A DNA stretch of 64,000 bases from Chloroflexota bacterium. GTDB lineage: Bacteria; Chloroflexota; Anaerolineae; Promineifilales; Promineifilaceae. The notes under the pieces are model-generated. The model did no database searches, was not told where the DNA came from, and worked only from the letters and a program-made list of their open reading frames with translations. The first letter of the stretch is position 1, and every line of letters begins with the position of its first letter. Both the position numbers and the translations under genes were made by a program. Where the stretch lies: the NCBI GenBank assembly GCA_024275635.1, contig JAJRYT010000169.1, forward strand, positions 1 through 64,000, given 5' to 3'. Positions 26,658-33,240 of the stretch are shown here, in pieces.

Positions 26658-28497
26658 TTGTGGCCTCGTGAATCATTTCTTTGAGCGGGAGTCTGATAGT
26701 TACTTGCGTTCCTTCACCTGGTTGGCTGTTAATGTGGAAATCGGCTTCCAGCAATTCGGCGCGTTCACGCATGATGCGTGTACCGTGACGGGCAATAGGG
26801 AGCACATCATCGAGATCAAAGCCAATGCCATCATCATAGATTTGCAGGGTCAACCACTCGCTGCTCATATGCCATTCCACTCTGACCGCTGTGGCACAGG
26901 CATGTTTGCGAATGTTGTTCAATGCCTCCAGAACAATACGCTGTAATTGGGCTTGCACTTCATGTGGGAGGGTGATATTAGGCAGAACGGCCGCTTTTAC
27001 CTGGATGTCGCTCACCGTCTCGAACTCTGAGAGCATTTCGTTAAACCATTCCTCCAATTGACTGTTTTGTGCCGTCAGGTGCAGGCCATCAATCGCTTCT
27101 CGTGTATTTACATAAGTATCATTTAGTACTTTTTGTACTTCCATCAAACCGGCCAAAATTTTTTTCTCTTCCCCCTTTTGCAGCCAATTTATGATCTGAA
27201 TTGTACGTAATTTGAGGTAGCCTAATGCTTGGGCCAGGCCATCATGAATTTCGCGGGCTAACCGGGCGCGTTCGGCCCGTGCGGCGCGGTACTCGCCTTG
27301 CAAAAAAAGGCGCTGATTGGCGACTAACAGCGCCGCCTGTCCGGCCACGGTGGACACCAGTTGGCTGCGATGTGTGGTGAACACATTGGGGTGATCGTCC
27401 CACAAGAGCAAGCTGCCCAGGGCTTGATCATTTGTTCGCACTGGCGCTGCCAATAAGGAACGAATGCTGTCCGCTTTGGCTTTTTCTAGATCGCGGATGA
27501 TGAGCGTGTCTTCAGCCAGCCAGGCATCGGCGGCAATGCCATGAATTAGACCCAGGTCACTGGTTAACGGCCGTCCCGCTTTCGTTTCCAATTGTAGTTT
27601 TCCTGTTTCCAACTCAACTAAAAACAGCGCGCCGCCACTCACTTCCAGGGCGTTGATAGTATGCTCCAGCACCTTGGTAAGTTCATTGTGCAGATCGCTA
27701 ACTTGGCGTGCTCGTTGAATATGGGTGAGCATTTCCAATTCACGTGTACGCATACGTTGGCTCTCCAATGCTAACGTTAATTCATGAGCCAGGGCGTCTA
27801 GCAGCAACTGTTCTTGAGGCGTTGGATGGCTGGCATCCTGTAAATAGATGTTTAGAACACTGTGCGCCCGCCCATCGCCTAACGGTAAACAATGGATTTT
27901 ATTTATCCCCAATGGAGAAAGGGCGGATTGCAAAAGCGGGCAGGCGTTGGGCAGGATAACGGAATACACCTCACAAGAGGCGCATTGTTGACGTGTATCA
28001 TGATCAACCAGATGAGCGGACCAGGCTTCTAATTGTGCCGGTTCCATCTGATGGTGATAAATGGTTGGCAGCCTTTGCTGGTGTTGGTCGAAAGAAACAA
28101 GCGATGTAGCCACAGCCGGGACAATTTCGCGGGGTAGTTCCAACATCATGGTAATAAGCGCTTCTTCATCTTCGACTTTTGCTAGACGATGGTTGACGTC
28201 AATGAGAAAAGTCAACCGCTTGTTCACTTTGGCTAAAGTCCCATGCGCTTTCTGGAGGGCGTGTTCAGCCATTTCCGTCTCGCCAATACTGCGCCGCAGC
28301 GAGGTCATGACCCACCAAAGCGCCCCTGACCCAACGATGACGTAGACAGCCTCAAAATTTTCTAACTGTATATGTTCGTCTAATGGGGTGAACTCAATGA
28401 TCTGGTGGCTTACGATCAGCATAATGGTGAAAAAAACCACCAACCAACGCAGGTTGGAAATGCGCTGATATAGTGAGGAAGGAGCAAACTCATTCAT
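26650..28497 (-). CDS. NarX/LiaS-type sensor histidine kinase with GAF domains
   Basis: 615-aa membrane-bound sensor kinase. Two N-terminal hydrophobic helices (about 15-35 and 48-65) are followed by a coiled-coil linker, a first GAF-like region (about 95-250), a second GAF domain (about 265-395), a HisKA_3 dimerisation helix with the phospho-acceptor His in RLAREIHDGLAQALGYLKLR (about 417), and a C-terminal HATPase_c with N-box LEALNNIRKHA, G1 box DDGIGFD and a G2 segment. The first GAF region has CASC-x9-C (QQCASCEVYSVILPNACPLL), a possible Fe-S or redox ligand set. It pairs with the overlapping response regulator gene. The signal is unknown. Confidence 0.92.
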   Translation of the reverse strand: MNEFAPSSLYQRISNLRWLVVFFTIMLIVSHQIIEFTPLDEHIQLENFEAVYVIVGSGALWWVMTSLRRSIGETEMAEHALQKAHGTLAKVNKRLTFLIDVNHRLAKVEDEEALITMMLELPREIVPAVATSLVSFDQHQQRLPTIYHHQMEPAQLEAWSAHLVDHDTRQQCASCEVYSVILPNACPLLQSALSPLGINKIHCLPLGDGRAHSVLNIYLQDASHPTPQEQLLLDALAHELTLALESQRMRTRELEMLTHIQRARQVSDLHNELTKVLEHTINALEVSGGALFLVELETGKLQLETKAGRPLTSDLGLIHGIAADAWLAEDTLIIRDLEKAKADSIRSLLAAPVRTNDQALGSLLLWDDHPNVFTTHRSQLVSTVAGQAALLVANQRLFLQGEYRAARAERARLAREIHDGLAQALGYLKLRTIQIINWLQKGEEKKILAGLMEVQKVLNDTYVNTREAIDGLHLTAQNSQLEEWFNEMLSEFETVSDIQVKAAVLPNITLPHEVQAQLQRIVLEALNNIRKHACATAVRVEWHMSSEWLTLQIYDDGIGFDLDDVLPIARHGTRIMRERAELLEADFHINSQPGEGTQVTIRLPLKEMIHEATND

Positions 28498-28640
28498 GAC
28501 GAACCATGTGAATTATATGAACTTCAATTGTCACCACGTATAAAATGTAGATTATTCTAGCAACAGGGACTTACAATGAATCTTAAAGGGGAGGTGGCGA
28601 TAAGTCAATATGAATACTACCGGGCTAGGGGAATAAAAAA

Positions 28641-28679
28641 CTGGGCTGCCGTTTGATAACGGCAGCCCAGCTATTTTTT
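28641..28679 (-). terminator. Strong bidirectional terminator closing the mevalonate cluster
   Basis: CTGGGCTGCCGTT (28641-28653) pairs exactly with AACGGCAGCCCAG (28658-28670) around a TGAT loop. Read on the minus strand it is followed by TTTTTTATT and starts about 28 bp past the stop codon at 28698. On the plus strand CTATTTTTTC follows, so it also insulates in that direction. Confidence 0.9.
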
Positions 28680-28697
28680 CTTCAATGGAGGCAAATG

Positions 28698-29108
28698 CTA
28701 GTTGACGGTTTGAGCCAAACTAAGCGGTCTAAATTTGTAACCGTATACGATCATACCTTCTTCGCCATCGGTGCGCAGTTTGCGTGTTACCATCTCCACC
28801 GGCATCCCGATAGCAACGTCTTCCTTTTCGACATCGGTCAACTGTGCAGTGACGAGGGGGCCTTCATCCAGTTTAACCAGGGCGATGGTGTAGGGAGCGT
28901 GGTGTTCAAACCCGGCCGGGGCATCATAAATGGTGGTGTAGGAAAAGATTTCGCCCAATCCGGTGAAGGTGAATAGTTCTTTGGCCGGCGCTTCACATTC
29001 TAGGCACACATCACGCGGCGGGAATAATTTGACGCCGCATGAATCGCAAGTTTCGCCTACCAATTTGTACCGCTGTTCCTGTAAACGCCAATGACGTGAA
29101 ACTTCCAT
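28698..29108 (-). CDS. DUF35 Zn-ribbon/OB-fold protein, acyl-CoA channelling partner
   Basis: 136-aa protein: N-terminal zinc ribbon (CDSCGVKLFPPRDVCLEC) and OB-fold, the DUF35 family. In archaea such a protein bridges acetoacetyl-CoA thiolase and HMG-CoA synthase and passes the intermediate between them (established for archaeal complexes). It follows genes for exactly those two enzymes here, so the same role is inferred. The gap to the thiolase gene contains a fold-back repeat of TTTAGTCGTTAGTC words. Confidence 0.88.
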   Translation of the reverse strand: MEVSRHWRLQEQRYKLVGETCDSCGVKLFPPRDVCLECEAPAKELFTFTGLGEIFSYTTIYDAPAGFEHHAPYTIALVKLDEGPLVTAQLTDVEKEDVAIGMPVEMVTRKLRTDGEEGMIVYGYKFRPLSLAQTVN

Positions 29109-29261
29109 TTTTTAGTCCTTTAGTCGTTAGTCTCGTAATCTCGACCTTTCTACCGAGTATTATTATCCACACGTTTGCTTTCATAACCTGTCAACAGGCT
29201 AAAAGATGCTGTCAAAAGCTGTCAAAAGAGGAAAAAGCGGCAGAGTCGCTTGGCCACTCTA

Positions 29262-30419
29262 CTACTTTGACGCTTTTAATATGTGCGTCACGGCCGTTCC
29301 CCCCATCCCGCCTAAATTCTGGGCCATACCAATCTTGGCCCCTTCTACCTGGCAAGGGCCAGCCTCGCCGCGCAGTTGGCGTACTACTTCCACAATCTGG
29401 TAAACGCCCGTCGCGCCTAACGGATTACCCCGCGCTTTAAGGCCGCCAAACGTGCTGATGGGAATACGGCCGTTCCTCCCAATACCTCCATTCTGCGCCA
29501 ACCGCCAGCCCTGGCCTCGTTCGGCAAACCCGGCCGCTTCCAGCGATAGCGCCGCTATGATCGTAAACGAATCATGCAGTTCAAACAGGTCAACCTCATC
29601 CGGCGTTACCCCGGCCTGGGCCAACGCCCGTTGAGCGCTCTTCTCCGCCGCCGCCAGCCATAGCGCCTCCTTACGGTCATGCAAAGCAAGCGTATCGGTG
29701 GCCATGGCCGAACCGGCAATGCGCACCGGCTGCGGAACCATATCCAGCGCCCGATCATGGCTGGTCACAATCACCGCTGCGGCGCCATCCCCCAGCGGCG
29801 CGGCGTCAAACAGCGTGACCGGGTCAGCTACCAACGGTGCGGCGGTGAACCGTTCCGCCTTCAGCCGGTTGCGGAACATCGCCTGCGGATTGTCGGCGCC
29901 GTTACTATGCGCGTTGACGCTGAATCCGGCAAAATCAGCCACTTGCCGGCCGTACTCGTGCATGTAACGCCGCATGAGCAGAGCGCCCGCGCCCGCCAGC
30001 GTCAATCCGTGCATCGCTTCATAATCGGCGTCAAGACTGGTGGCGGCAGCGGCCGTCACCTTTGGCCCGGTCTCATCCGTCATCTTCTCCACGCCTACAG
30101 CCAGCGCCGTTTCCACCAGTCCGCTTTTCACAGCCAGCACCGCCTGGCGCAGCGCTGCGCCACCAGAAGCATTCGCCGCTTCTACGGTCACGGCTTCAAT
30201 GCCGCGCAAACCGGCAAAATCGGCTACAAGCGCCCCCAGGTGATTTTGATTACTCAACGATTCAGCCAGCATATTGCCGACAAAAATCGCATCAACATCT
30301 GTCGTATGGGCATCATCCAGCGCCGCCTCAATGGCATACCAGGCCAGGTGGCGGATGGAAGTGTCCCACATCTCTTTGACTTCAGTCTGTCCAATACCGA
30401 TGATAGATACGTTGGTCAT
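29262..30419 (-). CDS. Thiolase (acetyl-CoA C-acetyltransferase, archaeal/SCP2 type)
   Basis: About 385-aa thiolase-like enzyme, expected to condense two acetyl-CoA to acetoacetyl-CoA as the first step of the mevalonate pathway. I place the start at ATG 30419 (MTNVSIIGIGQTEVKEMW); the 28 extra residues of the ORF track (MMIEAGLLIINLQSL...) are translated intergenic repeat. Features: VTVEAANASGGAALRQAV at the usual nucleophile region, where the expected Cys appears as Ala/Ser-rich ANASGG, ELHDSFTI and the C-terminal GNPLGATGVYQIVE. The nucleophile position is atypical, as in many SCP2-type thiolases. The gene is flanked by HMG-CoA synthase and DUF35. Confidence 0.85.
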   Translation of the reverse strand: MTNVSIIGIGQTEVKEMWDTSIRHLAWYAIEAALDDAHTTDVDAIFVGNMLAESLSNQNHLGALVADFAGLRGIEAVTVEAANASGGAALRQAVLAVKSGLVETALAVGVEKMTDETGPKVTAAAATSLDADYEAMHGLTLAGAGALLMRRYMHEYGRQVADFAGFSVNAHSNGADNPQAMFRNRLKAERFTAAPLVADPVTLFDAAPLGDGAAAVIVTSHDRALDMVPQPVRIAGSAMATDTLALHDRKEALWLAAAEKSAQRALAQAGVTPDEVDLFELHDSFTIIAALSLEAAGFAERGQGWRLAQNGGIGRNGRIPISTFGGLKARGNPLGATGVYQIVEVVRQLRGEAGPCQVEGAKIGMAQNLGGMGGTAVTHILKASK

Positions 30420-30420
30420 A

Positions 30421-30520
30421 ATAAATCCATTGATGATTAAAGATTGAAGACTGATGATTAAAGATTGAAGATTAATGATTAAAAGACCGGCTTCAATCAT
30501 CAATCATTAATCATATTTTT
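30421..30520. repeat. Fold-back intergenic repeat (GATTAAAGATTGAAG / TCAATCATTAATC)
   Basis: Tandem words GATTAAAGATTGAAG and GATTAATGATT are followed by the complementary TCAATCATCAATCATTAATC. The stretch fills the gap between HMG-CoA synthase and thiolase and creates the false N-terminal extension of the thiolase ORF. Confidence 0.8.
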
Positions 30521-30524
30521 AGAA

Positions 30525-31571
30525 TTACGACATTTTTAGCTTGTCGCGGAACCGCGAGTATGTCGCATAATTAATCTCTGTGCGGCGGCTGATGTACGTT
30601 TCCGTTTTCATCGCCCGGTCGCGGGCCGCTTCAATCCGGTCGGTAACGCGGATGTCGAAGGCGTCGGAGCCAGCGCCGGAGCCATAGCTGACCATTAGAA
30701 TTCGGTCACCCGGTTCAGCGACATCCAAAACGGCCGTTAGCCCAATCATCGTGGAGCCGGAATAGGTGTTGCCGATACGGGGGCTAAGCAAGCCGGGCGC
30801 AATTTGTTCCGGTGTAAATCCCAGCATCTTGGCCACGCGCTGGGGGAATTTAGCATTGGGTTGGTGGAAGACGGCCCAATCATAATCGGCCGCCATGCGT
30901 TCCAACGCTTCCATCAAGGCTTCCGCCGCGCCCATCACATGTTTGAAATAGGCCGGTTCGCCGGTAAAACGATCGCCGTGCGAAGGATAGTTGGCGTGGG
31001 CGCGCCGCCAGAAGTCCGGCGTGTCGGTGACGAAGGAGTAGGAACCGTTGATAACAGCGACGGCTTCTTCAGCTAATCCAATCAAAATGGCCGCGCCGCC
31101 GGCAGCGGCCGTATATTCCAATGCATCGCCGGGCCGCCCCTGGGCCGTGTCCATGCCGATGCTGAGCGCGTAGCGGGCCATGCCCGAACCGACAAAGGCG
31201 ATGGCTGCCTGCATCGCTTCGGTGCCCGCTTTACAGGCAAATTCCCAGTCAGCGGCCTGCGTATTGGGAACTGCGCCGATGGCTTCGGCAACGGTCGTGC
31301 TGCTGGGCTTGACGGCGTAGGGGTGGCTTTCGCTGCCTACCCAGACGGCGCGAATGTCGCGGGGATTGATCTGGCCGCGATCCAGGGCGTTCCGGGCCGC
31401 TTCAATGGACATAGTGACGACATCTTCATCCAGCCCGTTAACGGCTTTTTCCTGGATGGGCACGCCGCCAACGCCGCCCGTCCACATTTTGCTGATTTCT
31501 TTGGCCGGGATACGGTAGCGGGGGACGTAAGCGCCGTAGCCGACGATGCCTACGTCCAGGTTGGGTTTCAT
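30525..31571 (-). CDS. Hydroxymethylglutaryl-CoA synthase, archaeal type
   Basis: About 348-aa enzyme that joins acetoacetyl-CoA and acetyl-CoA to HMG-CoA. The start at ATG 31571 ([20 protein letters not shown]) fits the family, which begins just before GIVGYGAY; the ORF track begins 30 bp earlier. The catalytic Cys lies in [15 protein letters not shown], the His in [14 protein letters not shown] and the C-terminal motif in [17 protein letters not shown]. Length and motifs match the archaeal-type family rather than the longer eukaryotic or Gram-positive mvaS. It lies between mvaA and the thiolase, as part of a minus-strand mevalonate operon. Confidence 0.92.
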   Translation of the reverse strand: MKPNLDVGIVGYGAYVPRYRIPAKEISKMWTGGVGGVPIQEKAVNGLDEDVVTMSIEAARNALDRGQINPRDIRAVWVGSESHPYAVKPSSTTVAEAIGAVPNTQAADWEFACKAGTEAMQAAIAFVGSGMARYALSIGMDTAQGRPGDALEYTAAAGGAAILIGLAEEAVAVINGSYSFVTDTPDFWRRAHANYPSHGDRFTGEPAYFKHVMGAAEALMEALERMAADYDWAVFHQPNAKFPQRVAKMLGFTPEQIAPGLLSPRIGNTYSGSTMIGLTAVLDVAEPGDRILMVSYGSGAGSDAFDIRVTDRIEAARDRAMKTETYISRRTEINYATYSRFRDKLKMS

Positions 31572-31612
31572 GAGACCTTGTTGGGGGGTGTATTCATTCA
31601 TAATTTTGCTGA

Positions 31613-31672
31613 TGAGGTAATTACTAATTACTAATTACTAATTACTAATTACTAATTACCAATTACTAATTA
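31613..31672. repeat. TAATTAC tandem repeat overlapping the mvaA stop
   Basis: About seven to eight copies of the 7-base word TAATTAC/CTAATTA with one variant (CCAATTA). On the minus strand it begins at the stop codon of the HMG-CoA reductase gene and ends shortly before HMG-CoA synthase. Confidence 0.85.
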
Positions 31673-32943
31673 CCTGCTAACAGTTCCTTCGCTCGATTCA
31701 CATTGATATTCTTTTCCGTCACCAGTTGGTTGGCGATTGCCTGGATATTGCTGTTGGCAGCGCCAGCGGCCATAGCCACCTGGCGGGCGTGCAGGGCCAT
31801 GTGCCCTTTTTGAATTCCGACGGTGGAGAGGGCTTTGATGGCGGCCAGGTTTTGGGCCAGACCGACGGCCGCTATGATCTGGGCCAGTTCAGGCGCTGAT
31901 TTGACGCCCAGGATTTTCATGGCCACGCGGGCAGTGGGGTGGACTTTGGTAGCGCCGCCAACCATGCCGACGGCCATTGGTAAGGTAATGGCGCCGAACA
32001 GGTCGCCGTTTTCATCTATATGCCAGTCGGTGAGAGCGGCGTAGTGTCCGTTCCGCGCGGCGTAGGTGTGGGCGCCGGCCTCAATGGCCCGCCAATCGTT
32101 GCCAGTGGCGATGACGACGGGATCAATGCCGTTCATAATACCTTTGTTGTGTGTGGCCGCCCGGTAGGGGTCTACCAAAGCGAAGGCGTTGGCTTCTGCA
32201 ATGAGCTGTGCGGCCGCGCGCCCTTCGATACCGGGGACGGCCAACTGGTCGGCCGGGATGGTGCAGCGGGCGGTTGCCAGCCGCTGGTCGGCCAGGTTGG
32301 AGAGGATGCGTAGGTTGGTACGGCCGCCGGTTAATTTGGCGATGTGTGGGGCCAGTGATTCCAGGGCGGTGTTGATAGCGTTGGCGCCCATGGCGTCGCG
32401 GGTGTCGAACTGTAGATGGACGATGAGCATGGGGCCAACGGGGGTATCGGGGAACGGCCGTACTACAATATCGCGTGCGCCGCCGCCTAAATCAACAATG
32501 ACCCGGTCACAGCAGTTAGCCAAATCCATCAATTTCTGTTTGTTGGCGGCAATGGCGGCGATGGCGGCGTCCATGTCGGGTACGTCCAACACCTGGATTT
32601 GGCCGATCATAACCGGGTCGCTGGCTTCAGTTTGAAAGCCGCCCCCGGCGCGAATTAACTTGGCGGCGTAGCTGACGCCGGCCAGGACGCTGGGCTCTTC
32701 AACGGCCATGGGAATGATATAATCCCGGCCGTTTATCAAGAAGTTGCAGGCGATGCCCAGGGGCAGTTCAAATGTACCCAGGACATTCTCAATCATCATA
32801 TTGGCCTGACCCGCTTGTAAGCCGCGCCCGGTTAAGACCGCTTGTTCAGTCTCATCCAGCCCGGCCCAATCGGCTACCATTTTGAGCCGTTCGGCAATTG
32901 GCAGTTTGTAAAATCCCGGTAATCGCGAGGACTTTTGGGTCAC
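31666..32943 (-). CDS. mvaA: Hydroxymethylglutaryl-CoA reductase, class II type
   Basis: 425-aa reductase making mevalonate from HMG-CoA. The N-terminal motif ENVLGTFELPLGIACNF and EEPSVLAGVSYAAKLI are those of class II (bacterial) enzymes; NKGIMNGIDPV, ATGNDWRAIEAG, ITLPMAVGMVGGAT and the C-terminal catalytic His region LHARQVAMAAG are all present. The protein begins MTQKSSRLPGFYKL, the normal start for the class. It is the first gene of a run mvaA, HMG-CoA synthase, thiolase, DUF35. Class II enzymes are often degradative in pseudomonads, but with the synthase alongside a biosynthetic role is likelier. Confidence 0.95.
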   Translation of the reverse strand: MTQKSSRLPGFYKLPIAERLKMVADWAGLDETEQAVLTGRGLQAGQANMMIENVLGTFELPLGIACNFLINGRDYIIPMAVEEPSVLAGVSYAAKLIRAGGGFQTEASDPVMIGQIQVLDVPDMDAAIAAIAANKQKLMDLANCCDRVIVDLGGGARDIVVRPFPDTPVGPMLIVHLQFDTRDAMGANAINTALESLAPHIAKLTGGRTNLRILSNLADQRLATARCTIPADQLAVPGIEGRAAAQLIAEANAFALVDPYRAATHNKGIMNGIDPVVIATGNDWRAIEAGAHTYAARNGHYAALTDWHIDENGDLFGAITLPMAVGMVGGATKVHPTARVAMKILGVKSAPELAQIIAAVGLAQNLAAIKALSTVGIQKGHMALHARQVAMAAGAANSNIQAIANQLVTEKNINVNRAKELLAGN

Positions 32944-33123
32944 TGTTTACCTCCCTTCGCCACACTGCCGCAGGCGCACTGCTGCGGCAGTCTCTCAATA
33001 TTTTTTATTCAGGCAGCCAATTTGGACTACCATTGGTTACAACCCACATTTATAATGTTGGTTCTCTGTCAAAAGCTATCGAGAAGGGGATTGACGGAGA
33101 AAATGAGGGGAAATTAATGTTTT

Positions 33124-33156
33124 AACCTCTCGGAGGTTCCGAACCTCCGGGAGGTT
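33124..33156. repeat. Dispersed palindrome AACCTCTCGGAGGTT-CCG-AACCTCCGGGAGGTT
   Basis: Two 15-bp arms, each itself nearly palindromic and differing at one base, separated by three bases, lie before the NACHT gene. A related copy (CCTCCCGGAGGTT ... AACCTCTGGGAGG) lies at 52368-52421. This looks like a REP-type element. Confidence 0.6.
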
Positions 33157-33240
33157 GGCAACGGGTGTAAAAACGGCCGTTTTATGCTAACATCATTTCA
33201 TCACTTGCCCGTTGCCATTTTTATAAAAGGTAGAAGCGCC

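Noticed and set aside
29679-30440. 253-aa plus-strand ORF over the thiolase gene
   Set aside because: Antisense shadow; the minus strand encodes a full thiolase with family motifs.
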